The position numbers and the translations under genes are program-made. 64,000 nucleotides of DNA from Flammeovirgaceae bacterium UBA4465. Its GTDB lineage: Bacteria; Bacteroidota; Bacteroidia; Cytophagales; Cyclobacteriaceae. Below, one piece after another: positions 18,869-27,784 of this stretch (its first letter is position 1; each line of letters starts with the position of its first letter). The stretch is from assembly GCA_905182375.1 (NCBI GenBank), contig CAJJBF010000001.1:1-64000 (forward strand), in the 5' to 3' direction. The notes below the pieces were generated by a model. The model did no database searches, was not told the origin of the DNA, and saw only the letters and a list, made by a program, of their open reading frames with translations.

Positions 18869-19747
18869 GTGAAAAATAATATCCAAAATATATTTCGTTA
18901 CTTGCTTTCCGAGACCACTAAAAAAAGAAGTGAAAAAATTATTCTGAGCATCGCCATCGCAAGCTTTGTCATACATCTCCTACTGATCTTATTAGTTCAA
19001 CTCAAATTAATTCACTTAGAATCTAGCCTTTTTGAGAGTCCCATCGCCGCCATCTATACCCCTTTTTCATTTATTTTATTGTATGAAGTCTACCTAGTCA
19101 TCTACTATTTACCAAGATCCATAACTACTTATATTGGCAAACAATATGAGATCATAACACTCATCGTTATCAGACGATTGTTCAAAGACCTATCAGAATT
19201 AAAACTCTCCACCAATTGGTTTGAAATTAAAAATGACCTTCAATTTACTTTCGATATTATTGCCTCGGTAGTCATGTTCTACCTACTCTACCTTTTTTAT
19301 AATCAAAGTAAGCCTAAGCACTCGGAAACTCAAAAAGTAATCACCAGCAATATCGATGGTTTTATAACATTGAAGAAAGTCATCGCTGCCAGCCTAGTTC
19401 CCATACTCCTCATCATTGCCACTTACAGTCTTTCAAATTGGACGTTTTCTCTTTTTAATCTTGATGCGATGATTAAAACTTCATTTAAAGATATTAATAA
19501 CATATTTTTTGATGAGTTTTTCACGCTATTGATCGTAGTAGACGTGATTTTATTACTGGCCTCATTTTACTACACGGATAAATTCCACAAGGTCATCCGT
19601 AATTCTGGGTTTATCATTTCTACCATCTTGATTCGATTATCCTTCTCAGTAACCGGATTGCTAAACATAGGGCTCATTATCGGCGCCATCGTATTTGGCC
19701 TACTCATCCTAATGATTCATAATAAATTTGAGGAGGAGTTGAGCTAG
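18869..19747 (+). CDS. Multi-span membrane protein of unknown function, beside the light module
   Basis: This 292-residue protein has about seven hydrophobic segments (roughly residues 24-44, 60-82, 125-145, 168-190, 212-233, 245-263 and 265-283) and a charged loop, RLFKDLSELKLSTNWFEIKND, between the second and third. I do not recognise the family. The first half (FSFILLYEVYLVIYYLP, then the loop) has a compact paired-helix layout that could belong to a channel or sensor, but no defining motif is visible. The start is a GTG at 18869. It is convergent with blh, 76 bases away, so the link to retinal or rhodopsin function is only positional. Confidence 0.7.
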   Translation: MKNNIQNIFRYLLSETTKKRSEKIILSIAIASFVIHLLLILLVQLKLIHLESSLFESPIAAIYTPFSFILLYEVYLVIYYLPRSITTYIGKQYEIITLIVIRRLFKDLSELKLSTNWFEIKNDLQFTFDIIASVVMFYLLYLFYNQSKPKHSETQKVITSNIDGFITLKKVIAASLVPILLIIATYSLSNWTFSLFNLDAMIKTSFKDINNIFFDEFFTLLIVVDVILLLASFYYTDKFHKVIRNSGFIISTILIRLSFSVTGLLNIGLIIGAIVFGLLILMIHNKFEEELS

Positions 19748-19823
19748 ACAAACGAGTTACTGGAATTGAGTTGACCCTAAAAATAGAAGAGGGCGAAGGA
19801 TAAATACCTAAATGACAACAGAT

Positions 19824-20729
19824 TTAATCTTTGGGATGCTTTGCGGTATTCTTGGATAAATACAGCTCATCAAACAGGATGGCATGCGGTAAGGTCAATA
19901 AGGAAATAAAGACGAAAAAATAGGTAAAAAACACCGACCAATCAGCAGGATCTAAATAATAAATCAAACCAGACATTCCCACAATGGTCAGTAAGGTAAA
20001 AGGACTTAGGTCTTTTAAGAAGGTAGCGAATGTATAACCAGTCGTACGATCTTTCATCCAAAAAAATTGGTGTCGCATTGCATTGATTGAATGAAATAAA
20101 ACAAAATAAAGTGCAAAAGCGACAATAAAGGGAAGCATAAGATAGCTCAGTAATAAATAAATAGAAAAAAGAATCAAGCGAATGACAGCTGCTTTACGAA
20201 TTACTCCTTTAACAAGAAGATAAGCTATATAAGCATAGCCCAGTAAGTGAATGACTAAAACGGTAATTAATTGGATATCCTTCGGGATCCTTGATATCGG
20301 TTGTGAACCAATGAAATTTAGGGTAGGTAGTAGTTCATTAAATTTCAAAATGATTGGACTTACTAATACGATCAATCCCCAACTTAAATTAAAAATAGGG
20401 TCTTTCGGGGTTTCTGCAATGTCCTCAATCAATTCTTGTCCAAAATGATAGGCCGACAAAATAATAAAGATCAATAACGCTTTCAGTGGCATCAACACCC
20501 ACCACAACAAAAAGCCCAAACCCACCAAGATATATATCAAAATGAATTTTTTAATATTGCTTTTTTTTGAGAATTTAAGGTGAATTTTATGATCAATGGC
20601 CCCATGAGGGACGCCAAAAAACAAAATAGCCGTCAGTGCCATTATATTTGTCACATCATCTTCAGGGATAAACACCAAATAAAGTGATCCCACAACCAAA
20701 GCCAATCCGTATTGTAAATATTTAGTCAT
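19824..20729 (-). CDS. blh: Brp/Blh beta-carotene 15,15'-dioxygenase
   Basis: This integral-membrane enzyme cleaves beta-carotene into two retinals, the rhodopsin chromophore. The predicted iron-ligand histidines are visible in order: VPHGAIDHKIH, YHFGQE, FHSINAMRHQFFW, and LPHAILFDELYL near the C-terminus. I start it at the ATG at 20729 (MTKYLQYG). A longer form starting at 20744 would have its first codon inside a strong hairpin. The rhodopsin gene lies just upstream on the same strand, separated by that hairpin. The protein has about eight to nine hydrophobic spans and about 301 residues. Confidence 0.9.
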   Translation of the reverse strand: MTKYLQYGLALVVGSLYLVFIPEDDVTNIMALTAILFFGVPHGAIDHKIHLKFSKKSNIKKFILIYILVGLGFLLWWVLMPLKALLIFIILSAYHFGQELIEDIAETPKDPIFNLSWGLIVLVSPIILKFNELLPTLNFIGSQPISRIPKDIQLITVLVIHLLGYAYIAYLLVKGVIRKAAVIRLILFSIYLLLSYLMLPFIVAFALYFVLFHSINAMRHQFFWMKDRTTGYTFATFLKDLSPFTLLTIVGMSGLIYYLDPADWSVFFTYFFVFISLLTLPHAILFDELYLSKNTAKHPKD

Positions 20730-20732
20730 AAA

Positions 20733-20760
20733 AAAAGAGGGCATTAAAATACCCTCTTTT
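20733..20760 (-). terminator. Hairpin terminator/attenuator between rhodopsin and blh
   Basis: On the minus strand AAAAGAGGG, a ten-base loop and CCCTCTTTT form a nine-pair stem followed directly by a run of T. It starts 17 bases after the rhodopsin stop and ends just before the blh ATG at 20729. It should stop most transcripts after rhodopsin and let a fraction read through into blh. The stem is symmetric, so it could act on either strand. Confidence 0.8.
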
Positions 20761-20776
20761 AATTAATTTTGTGGTA

Positions 20777-21501
20777 TTAAGCTTCTGCTTTTTTACCGCT
20801 GCTGATGGCCAATGAATAAATCACTAATCCAAAACCAATTTTATTTATTGCATCTCCAATATTATAGATAATGTCTAGAGACTCTAAAGGTAGTACTCCA
20901 CTTAATAATCCACCTGGTATCGCCATGATATCCAATTGGATAAATAGCCCATCCAACTAATATGAACCATGCTAAGGTGTTAAATGCTTTCTGCAAATGG
21001 GGATCATTTGATCCTTGTGAAAGCTTTTTCGCAGATCCAAACCATACTTCATAGAAAATACCCACGTAACCTAAGGTCGATATAGCACCCCAGATCGCAC
21101 TAGTATCTCTATATACCGTCTCTCCTAGATATCCGAAAATAAGCATCCAAAGCGAATAAGCAATCATTTTCCACAAAAGATCCATCTTGGCTCCAAAGGC
21201 CTTTAAAATAAGATAAAATTCAACACACATTAATGGGTACTGTCAATATCCAATCAATGTATCTAAATTCTGTAGGAGAAGTACCTGTCTCTGCCCAAAA
21301 ATCTCTCATGTAAAAGTAATGCACTGCGGCAATGAAGGTAATCAATCCAGAAATTAACATAGACGTTCTCCATTTACCTTGGACATTCCCCATCTCGAGA
21401 AAGAAGAATACGGTAGCGGCAAGCATGGCCATGCTACCTATAAAGAAGGTAAACCCAACGTAGTCTCCAGACTGCAAAATAGCGTTAAGTGTAAAATTCA
21501 T
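20777..21501 (-). pseudogene. Proton-pump rhodopsin (proteorhodopsin type), two frameshifts
   Basis: Removing one base in the GGG at 21235-21237 and one near 20925-20928 gives a perfect 240-residue, seven-helix rhodopsin. The proton-pump triad is D83, T87 and E94 in RYIDWILTVPLMCVEF; H61 pairs with D83, and K220 in INKIGFG holds retinal. Position 105 of proteorhodopsin corresponds to M91, which predicts green absorption. As written, the gene breaks into two pieces ending in TVPINVC and at a stop near 20862. The pattern of two isolated +1 changes in an otherwise pristine gene suggests sequence error, though true inactivation cannot be excluded. blh follows. Confidence 0.85.
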
Positions 21502-21699
21502 AGTTTTTGTTTTAGGTTACAAAATTTTAATAATAGATCAATTTAACTAAAAAAAATTAAAATTGGTTTCTACAATTCAATTAAAAATTGAAAACAATGA
21601 GATGTTTATCTTTTTACAATATTTTAACTCCAAATTGAACAATATTTATCTTAAAGAATATTTAGTAAAAAATATAACTGCTCTATTCACGCATAAAAA

Positions 21700-21888
21700 A
21701 TGAATCCAATTGTTAGAAAGGGTCTGGGTGTACTTTTAGGCTTGGTCGCGGCCGGGCTAGCCAGCATCAGGTTCTTGGCTGGCCTTAGAGAAGGGGAAGC
21801 CAATTGGGCTTTTCCTATTTTAATTGCAGGGATCCTGCTCCTTATTTTCTATTCACTTTGGGAGGGCATCAATAACAACCCAAATTAA
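21700..21888 (+). CDS. Small two-span membrane protein
   Basis: This 62-residue protein has two hydrophobic helices (about residues 9-27 and 37-54) joined by a short charged turn, LREGEANW. I do not recognise a family. It is divergent from the rhodopsin gene, with about 200 AT-rich bases between them, and it ends four bases into the recR stop region on the other strand. Clean codon use and a compact helix-turn-helix membrane layout make it a credible gene, but no function can be given. Confidence 0.6.
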   Translation: MNPIVRKGLGVLLGLVAAGLASIRFLAGLREGEANWAFPILIAGILLLIFYSLWEGINNNPN

Positions 21889-22496
21889 TCTGTATTTACT
21901 TTACTACGGGTCATAATACTCCTTCCTAAAGTAACTTCATCGGCGTATTCTAGTTCACCGCCCACAGGAATTCCTCGCGTAATTGAGGTCACCTCGACGG
22001 ACAACTCCTGTAATTGTTTGGTTAAATAAAAAGCAGTCGTATCACCCTCCAAAGTACCGCTAAGTGCCAGAATGACTTCCTTTATTTCTCCTTCACTTAG
22101 TTTGATTCGATTGACTAAACTTGTAATCATCAATTCATCTGGCCCAATACCGTCAATAGGGGAAATTCGACCCCCTAATACATGAAACATACCATTGTAT
22201 TGGCCTGTATTACGAATCGCCAGTACATCAGGCGTTTCTTCAACAACGCAAATCAGCGCAGGATCTACAGACATTGTCTTACATGTACAATCTTCGATAT
22301 CGCTCATAATATGACATATCTGACAATATTTGATGTGCTCACGCAATTCTTTTAATTTTTCTGTCAGCAGTAGGGTCTGATCCTCTGGCTGTTTTAAAAG
22401 ATGCAAAGCCAGTCGTAAGGCTGTTTTCTTTCCAATACCTGGTAACTTAGAAATTTCCTCAACGGCTTGCTCGACTAGTTTTGAAGAAAATTCCAT
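21885..22496 (-). CDS. recR: Recombination protein RecR
   Basis: This 203-residue RecR works with RecO and RecF to load RecA at single-strand gaps. It shows the N-terminal helix-hairpin-helix [17 protein letters not shown], a four-cysteine zinc site ([15 protein letters not shown]), and the Toprim segment [21 protein letters not shown] leading to [12 protein letters not shown]. Length and order are normal. It starts at 22496, directly before the stop of clpS at 22497, so the two are coupled on one transcript. Confidence 0.95.
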   Translation of the reverse strand: MEFSSKLVEQAVEEISKLPGIGKKTALRLALHLLKQPEDQTLLLTEKLKELREHIKYCQICHIMSDIEDCTCKTMSVDPALICVVEETPDVLAIRNTGQYNGMFHVLGGRISPIDGIGPDELMITSLVNRIKLSEGEIKEVILALSGTLEGDTTAFYLTKQLQELSVEVTSITRGIPVGGELEYADEVTLGRSIMTRSKVNTD

Positions 22497-22784
22497 TTAT
22501 TCAATAACAGCTTTAATTCCAGCCTCGGATAGGGCTTCTCTCATAGGCTTCAATATTTCGTAACTCCCTTTTTTTACAATACATTTTCCTTTATAATGAA
22601 TAATATAAGTACATTGCTCGGCCTGAATAGGGCGGTGTTTACATACTTTTATCAGTGTTGAGGTTACATGCTCAAAAGTATTGTAGTCATCATTATACAC
22701 AATGAGACTTCTTTCCTTCTCTTGATCAATATCCAATGCTAACTCAACCAGTTCTTCAACTTCCGGCTCGAAATTCATGTTCAT
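22497..22784 (-). CDS. clpS: ClpS adaptor for ClpAP/ClpCP protease
   Basis: This 95-residue ClpS delivers N-degron substrates to the Clp chaperone. The core reads VYNDDYNTFEHVTSTLIKVC, with the acidic NDD that binds the substrate's free amino group, and ends with KGSYEILKPMREALSEAGI. Its stop touches the recR start. The start ATG at 22784 gives a 22-residue acidic leader (EPEVEELVELALD) before the fold. Confidence 0.9.
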   Translation of the reverse strand: MNMNFEPEVEELVELALDIDQEKERSLIVYNDDYNTFEHVTSTLIKVCKHRPIQAEQCTYIIHYKGKCIVKKGSYEILKPMREALSEAGIKAVIE

Positions 22785-22850
22785 TGATAATAATTTGATA
22801 CAAAGTTATCAATAACTATTATTTTGCAACTATCTCAACTTATTAAAAGA

Positions 22851-24293
22851 ATGGATCCTTTATTCGTATCGATCATTATTGGTGGCTATTTTGTTTTACT
22901 AATGGCTATTTCTTGGTTCACCTCCAAAAATAGCACGGCTCATTCCTTCTACGATGGCAATCGACAATCTCCTTGGTATCTAGTCGCTTTCGGGATGATT
23001 GGAGCCTCTCTTTCGGGGGTTACCTTCATTTCGGTACCTGGTGAGGTTGGTAATAGTAATTTTTATTATTTTCAAATGGTTCTAGGGTACTTCGTCGGAT
23101 ATGCCATCATTGCCCAAATATTATTGCCTCTCTACTACAAGCATAACCTTATTTCAATATATACCTATCTTGACCAACGTTTAGGCTTTTGGTCTTATAA
23201 GTCTGGCGCTTTTTTCTTTTTATTAAGCCGAGTCATTGGAGCTTCTTTTAGACTTTTCTTGGTGGCGAGTGTACTTCAACTTGCTATTTTCGATAGTTAT
23301 GAATTACCTTTTTGGGTTGCCGTGGTCTCCGCCGTTCTATTAATTTGGTTATATACCTTTAGAGGCGGTATTAAAACAATTGTTTGGACAGATACTTTGC
23401 AAACTACCTTTATGCTTATTTCAGTTCTGGTGAGTATCTATTTCATTAAAGAAGATCTCAACTGGTCTTGGTCTACCTTGACTTCCCATGTTTATAATGA
23501 CAGTAAAAGCACAATTTTTAATTGGGACTGGCAACATAATCGAAATTTTTTCAAACAATTTTTTTCTGGTGCCTTTATTGCCGTGGTCATGACTGGACTT
23601 GATCAAGACATGATGCAAAAAAACTTGACCTGTAGGAATTTAAAAGAATCTCAAAAAAACATCTATTGGATGAGTCTCAGTCTGATTCCCGTCAATTTAC
23701 TTTTTATGGTACTTGGCGTCTTATTGTATCAGTTTGTAGAAATTAAGGGCATCTTAATACCTCCAGGAACCGATAACCTATTTCCTTACTTAGCCATAGA
23801 ACATTTTTCCTCAATTGCTGGCATTGCCTTTCTCCTCGGTATTACTGCAGCGGCTTACTCCAGTGCCGATTCGGCACTCACTGCATTGACCACTTCTTTT
23901 TGTATAGATTTTTTGAATTTCAAGCCTGACAATTTTGAATCTAAAAAGCAAACCAAATTGATGGTTCATATTGGTTTTTCTGTGCTACTGATCGGGGTAA
24001 TTCTCTTTTTCAAGGCAATCAATGATCAAAGTGTGATCAATTCCATTTTTTCAGTCGCAGGTTATACTTATGGTCCTTTATTGGGCTTATTTTCCTTTGG
24101 TATTTTTACTCGGCGCGTTGTTAAGGACCAGTGGGTTCCCCTCATTTGTATACTCGCCCCTATTTTTTGCTACTTGCTGAGCAAACATTCAAGCGAATGG
24201 CTCAATGGCTATCAATTTGGCTTTGAGTTACTCATGCTCAACGGCGCCTTTACTTTCCTAGGACTTTGGCTGATCAGTAAGAAATTAAGGTAG
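22851..24293 (+). CDS. Sodium:solute symporter (SSS family)
   Basis: This roughly 480-residue inner-membrane transporter of the LeuT-fold SSS family has about 13 hydrophobic spans. Typical segments are GASLSGVTFISVPGEVG near residue 55, FRGGIKTIVWTD near residue 175 and GITAAAYSSADSALTALTTSFC near residue 335, where the two serines of the Na2 site lie. The substrate is unknown; these carry sugars, amino acids, vitamins or carboxylates. I start it at ATG 22851 rather than an in-frame TTG at 22824, which lies beside a promoter-like TTTTG. It overlaps the convergent alkyltransferase-like gene by nine bases. Confidence 0.88.
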   Translation: MDPLFVSIIIGGYFVLLMAISWFTSKNSTAHSFYDGNRQSPWYLVAFGMIGASLSGVTFISVPGEVGNSNFYYFQMVLGYFVGYAIIAQILLPLYYKHNLISIYTYLDQRLGFWSYKSGAFFFLLSRVIGASFRLFLVASVLQLAIFDSYELPFWVAVVSAVLLIWLYTFRGGIKTIVWTDTLQTTFMLISVLVSIYFIKEDLNWSWSTLTSHVYNDSKSTIFNWDWQHNRNFFKQFFSGAFIAVVMTGLDQDMMQKNLTCRNLKESQKNIYWMSLSLIPVNLLFMVLGVLLYQFVEIKGILIPPGTDNLFPYLAIEHFSSIAGIAFLLGITAAAYSSADSALTALTTSFCIDFLNFKPDNFESKKQTKLMVHIGFSVLLIGVILFFKAINDQSVINSIFSVAGYTYGPLLGLFSFGIFTRRVVKDQWVPLICILAPIFCYLLSKHSSEWLNGYQFGFELLMLNGAFTFLGLWLISKKLR

Positions 24294-24617
24294 CTCTTTT
24301 ACTGGGTCCCAAAAAAAATCTTCAAAGCGTTGAATTTGATCATTGGCAACCTTTATATGCTCTGCTTCTAATAATTCTTGCATGCGACTGGGCGTTTCAA
24401 AAAAATGCTTCCCCGTCAGAAGGCCCACTCGATTCACCACTCGATGTGCCGGTACTTTGGGTAAAGTATGCGACGCATTCATGGCCCATCCCACCATTCT
24501 TGCACTTGATGGCATACCCAAATATTTTCCTATCGCTCCGTAAGAAGTTACTCTGCCCTCTGGAATTAACATGACGACTTCATAAACATCTTGAAAAAAT
24601 GACGATCTTTGACTCAT
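24285..24617 (-). CDS. Alkyltransferase-like (ATL) DNA-binding protein
   Basis: This 110-residue protein has only the DNA-binding domain of O6-methylguanine methyltransferase: PEGRVTSYGAIGKYLGMP, then GWAMNASHTLPKVPAHRVVNR. In active enzymes the site is PCHRV; here it is PAHRV (residues 56-60), so the methyl-accepting cysteine is missing. Such ATL proteins bind O6-alkylguanine and pass it to nucleotide excision repair rather than repairing it themselves. The gene starts 30 bases from the divergent SDR gene. Confidence 0.88.
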   Translation of the reverse strand: MSQRSSFFQDVYEVVMLIPEGRVTSYGAIGKYLGMPSSARMVGWAMNASHTLPKVPAHRVVNRVGLLTGKHFFETPSRMQELLEAEHIKVANDQIQRFEDFFWDPVKELP

Positions 24618-24647
24618 AATTCATTGTGTAATCTAAATAATTTAACT

Positions 24648-25316
24648 TTGAAAAACTTGCTCATCACCGGTGCCTTAGGTGGCTTAGGAAGTCCTCTGAC
24701 GGATTACTTTTCATCAACAGGATATCAAGTATTCGGAACCACTTCCCCGAGTAAGACTACAGTAAACCGCAATAACACTAAATATTATCCGTTAAATTTG
24801 ACGGATGAAAATGCAGCACAGGAACTTATTGATCAGCTTAAAAGCGAAAAAATCACGCTCAAAGCAGCTATTCTAACAGTGGGAGGATTTGCTATGAACA
24901 ACTTGTCCAATGCCAAACTGAGTGATTATGAGCATATGATTAAATTGAATTTTTTCACAGCCATCAATGTCATCAAACCCGTTCATAAATGGATGTGTGA
25001 ACTAGGTGGCGGTGATATTTTCATGATTGGATCGCGTCCTTTATTTGAAGGTTCTAGCAGGGAAATCCTGCCTTATACCCTCTCAAAGAGTCTGCTATTA
25101 CAATTGACCCATTCATTGAATGAATCAAGCGCTGAAGATAAGGTTTTCACGTCTCTTATCGTACCCGGCACCATAGATACCCCTATCAATCGTCAACAAA
25201 TGCCCGCAGCAGATTTCACCCAGTGGACACAACCTCTAGATATTGCCCATGAAATTCATCAATTGATGGAACAAAAAGATATTACCCTCAAAAAGTCTGT
25301 TGTGAAATTGTATTGA
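24648..25316 (+). CDS. Short-chain dehydrogenase/reductase
   Basis: This roughly 222-residue Rossmann enzyme has the cofactor loop ITGALGGLGSPL near the start and the catalytic pair in YTLSK (Tyr and Lys, near residue 145), with a serine in MIGSRPLF just before. ILTVGGF near residue 83 replaces the usual NNAG. I start at the TTG at 24648 (MKNLLITG). An upstream TTG at 24609 would overlap the divergent ATL gene. The substrate is unknown. Confidence 0.85.
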   Translation: MKNLLITGALGGLGSPLTDYFSSTGYQVFGTTSPSKTTVNRNNTKYYPLNLTDENAAQELIDQLKSEKITLKAAILTVGGFAMNNLSNAKLSDYEHMIKLNFFTAINVIKPVHKWMCELGGGDIFMIGSRPLFEGSSREILPYTLSKSLLLQLTHSLNESSAEDKVFTSLIVPGTIDTPINRQQMPAADFTQWTQPLDIAHEIHQLMEQKDITLKKSVVKLY

Positions 25317-25420
25317 AAGCAAAAATAAAAGTTAATTGAAAATATAAATCGAACCAAAGTAAACCCTATTCGTAAAATAACTCGGTTGCTCATTTAATCA
25401 TCTTATTCCTAAATCTTAAA

Positions 25421-26134
25421 ATGTCTGAAATAATTAAAACTACGGAAATTGCCAAAAAATACATCATGGGTAGCGAGACCATTCATGCACTGAAAACCGT
25501 TTCCATTACCATCAATAAGGGAGAATATGTCGCTTTTATGGGTCCTTCGGGATCAGGGAAGTCGACACTCATGAATCTCATAGGCTGTCTCGATACGCCC
25601 TCCTCAGGTCAATACGTTCTCAACAATCAAGACGTCAGTGATCTTACCGAGAACGAATTGGCAGAAATTAGAAATAAGGAAATTGGCTTTGTTTTTCAAA
25701 CCTTTAATCTCTTACCCAGAGCCTCCTCACTTGAAAATGTAGCCCTTCCCTTGGTATATGCAGGTTATTCGAAGGCGGACCGCGAAGCACAAGCCTATGC
25801 GGTATTGGAAGGTGTTGGATTGGGAGATCGTGCTTATCATAAGCCCAATGAACTCTCTGGGGGCCAACGACAAAGGGTAGCCATCGCCAGAGCTTTGGTA
25901 AATAATCCAAGTATTATCCTCGCCGATGAGCCTACCGGTAATTTAGATTCTAAAACTTCCTATTCAATTATGGGTCTTTTTGAGAAACTGCATGCTGAAG
26001 GAAATACCATTGTTATGGTTACCCATGAGGACGACATCTCGAGGTATGCACATCGGATTGTAAGGCTCCGTGATGGTATTGTAGAATCTGACGAAAAAAA
26101 TAAAGAAATTATTACTGCTGAATTTGATTTATAA
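25421..26134 (+). CDS. ABC transporter ATPase (MacB/LolD type)
   Basis: This is a 237-residue ATP-binding subunit. It has Walker [10 protein letters not shown] near residue 42, Q-loop [10 protein letters not shown], signature [15 protein letters not shown] near residue 147, Walker [12 protein letters not shown] and switch histidine VTHEDD. The sequence type is that of MacB, LolD and FtsE-like ATPases, which drive lipoprotein or peptide export from the inner membrane. No permease gene follows in this window; instead an adenosyltransferase starts two bases later. The partner permease must lie elsewhere. Confidence 0.9.
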   Translation: MSEIIKTTEIAKKYIMGSETIHALKTVSITINKGEYVAFMGPSGSGKSTLMNLIGCLDTPSSGQYVLNNQDVSDLTENELAEIRNKEIGFVFQTFNLLPRASSLENVALPLVYAGYSKADREAQAYAVLEGVGLGDRAYHKPNELSGGQRQRVAIARALVNNPSIILADEPTGNLDSKTSYSIMGLFEKLHAEGNTIVMVTHEDDISRYAHRIVRLRDGIVESDEKNKEIITAEFDL

Positions 26135-26136
26135 TT

Positions 26137-26697
26137 ATGGCTTTAAAAATTTACACAAAAACTGGTGATCATGGAAAGACCTCTTTATTAGGTGGTGAAA
26201 AAGTAGCCAAATCTGATCTGCAAATTGAAGCCTATGGGAATGTGGATGAATTGAATGCCTTTGTCGGTTTGCTGCGAGACCAATCTGGAATAAATAGTTC
26301 AAAAAAGGACCAACTCATCTGGATCCAAGAAAATCTTTTTTCTTTAGGTTCAATACTTGCTTGCGTCACAGACTTTAAAGGCATGAAGTTACCCGAAATA
26401 TCAATAACTCATATTCGACAGCTTGAAACATGGATCGACAAATATGAAGAAGATTTACCAGAACTTACTTCCTTCATATTACCTGGAGGTCACGCAACCG
26501 TTTCTGCCTGTCATGTGTGCCGTACCGTATGCCGAAGAGCAGAACGAACCATCGTCAAATGGTCTCTTCATAAAGAAATAGATAAAAATATCACTTCATT
26601 TATCAATCGCCTTTCCGATTATTTCTTTATCCTTGCTAGAACAATATCCAACGATCTAAATCTGGACGAAACCCCTTGGATAGGCAATAAAGAATAA
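26137..26697 (+). CDS. Cob(I)alamin adenosyltransferase, PduO type
   Basis: This 186-residue enzyme converts cob(I)alamin and ATP to adenosylcobalamin. The N-terminal ATP site KIYTKTGDHGKTSLLGGEKV and YGNVDELNAFVG are diagnostic, as are the C-terminal VCRTVCRRAERT and the NRLSDYFFILAR helix. It starts two bases after the ABC ATPase gene and seven bases before ilvE, so all three may be cotranscribed. I see no cobalamin riboswitch upstream. Confidence 0.92.
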   Translation: MALKIYTKTGDHGKTSLLGGEKVAKSDLQIEAYGNVDELNAFVGLLRDQSGINSSKKDQLIWIQENLFSLGSILACVTDFKGMKLPEISITHIRQLETWIDKYEEDLPELTSFILPGGHATVSACHVCRTVCRRAERTIVKWSLHKEIDKNITSFINRLSDYFFILARTISNDLNLDETPWIGNKE

Positions 26698-26704
26698 AAC
26701 AGAC

Positions 26705-27769
26705 ATGTCCATCCATCAAAAAGTTTCTATTACCCAAACGACTCAATCCAAATTAGCAACTACTGATTTAATCAATCCTATATTTGGAAATGTATATGCT
26801 GACCATATGTTCTGTTGCGACTTTAAAAAAGGTGCCTGGCAAAATGTGAAAATTATCCCTTATGGAGACATCAGTATCAGTCCGGCAAATACCACCTTGC
26901 ACTATGCTTCTACTATTTTCGAGGGCTTAAAAGCGTATAGAAATATACACAAAGAAATCGTCGTATTTAGACCTCAAGACAATGCGAAACGTATGGTATT
27001 GAGTGCTGGCCGAATGTGCATGCCTGGTATTCCTGAATCTATCTTTATGACCGGCATTACCGAGTTGCTGAAACTTGATCACGGTTGGGTAACGAATCAT
27101 CCCGGTACATCACTCTACATTAGACCCTTTCAAATAGCCATGGATCCCTATGTGGGCATACGACCTTCCGATGACTATACTTTCATGATCATCACTGGGC
27201 CTGTTGGGGCTTATTACTCACAACCTTTAAAAGTTAAAATTGAAACCAGTTATACCCGTGCCGTCTTGGGGGGAACTGGATTTGCGAAAACAGGTGGTAA
27301 CTATGCCGCAGCTCTTAAGCCTGCGCTTGAAGCCCAAAAGGAAGGTTATGATCAATTGATTTGGACCGATGGTGTGTCACACCAGCACATTGAAGAATCG
27401 GGTACGATGAACCTCATGTTTGTCATCGACGATATCCTCATTACTGCCCCCATTGGAGATACTATTTTAAATGGCATCACTCGAGACAGCATCTTGACAA
27501 TTGCCAAAGATCAAGGTATGAAGGCTGAAGTGCGCCCCATTCCTGTGGCTGAAATCATTCAGTCCATCGAGCAAGGGCGTTTGCAAGAAGCATTTGGCGT
27601 AGGTACTGCAGCCACTGTGGCCCCCATCAAAACCATAGGATATAATGGTATTGATTATGAATTATCGGATGTCAAATCCAGGAAATATTCTCTTGGGTTT
27701 TTAGATACTTTGGATAAAATAAAATCCGGTGTCCTTGAAGATAAGTTCGGATGGATTTATAAAGTCTAA
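26705..27769 (+). CDS. ilvE: Branched-chain amino acid aminotransferase
   Basis: This 354-residue fold-type IV PLP enzyme transfers amino groups between leucine, isoleucine or valine and 2-oxoglutarate. Landmarks are STIFEGLKAYR near residue 80, YIRPFQIAMDP near residue 138, the PLP lysine in GFAKTGGNYAAAL near residue 195, and GTAATVAPI near residue 300. The length is that of the longer type with the N-terminal extension. It ends 15 bases before the CotH lipoprotein gene. Confidence 0.92.
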   Translation: MSIHQKVSITQTTQSKLATTDLINPIFGNVYADHMFCCDFKKGAWQNVKIIPYGDISISPANTTLHYASTIFEGLKAYRNIHKEIVVFRPQDNAKRMVLSAGRMCMPGIPESIFMTGITELLKLDHGWVTNHPGTSLYIRPFQIAMDPYVGIRPSDDYTFMIITGPVGAYYSQPLKVKIETSYTRAVLGGTGFAKTGGNYAAALKPALEAQKEGYDQLIWTDGVSHQHIEESGTMNLMFVIDDILITAPIGDTILNGITRDSILTIAKDQGMKAEVRPIPVAEIIQSIEQGRLQEAFGVGTAATVAPIKTIGYNGIDYELSDVKSRKYSLGFLDTLDKIKSGVLEDKFGWIYKV

Positions 27770-27784
27770 ATTAAAAACAATAAG

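Noticed and set aside
25317-26140. Possible cobalamin riboswitch before the adenosyltransferase
   Set aside because: The adenosyltransferase starts two bases after the ABC ATPase gene, and I see no B12-box-like sequence before the ATPase.
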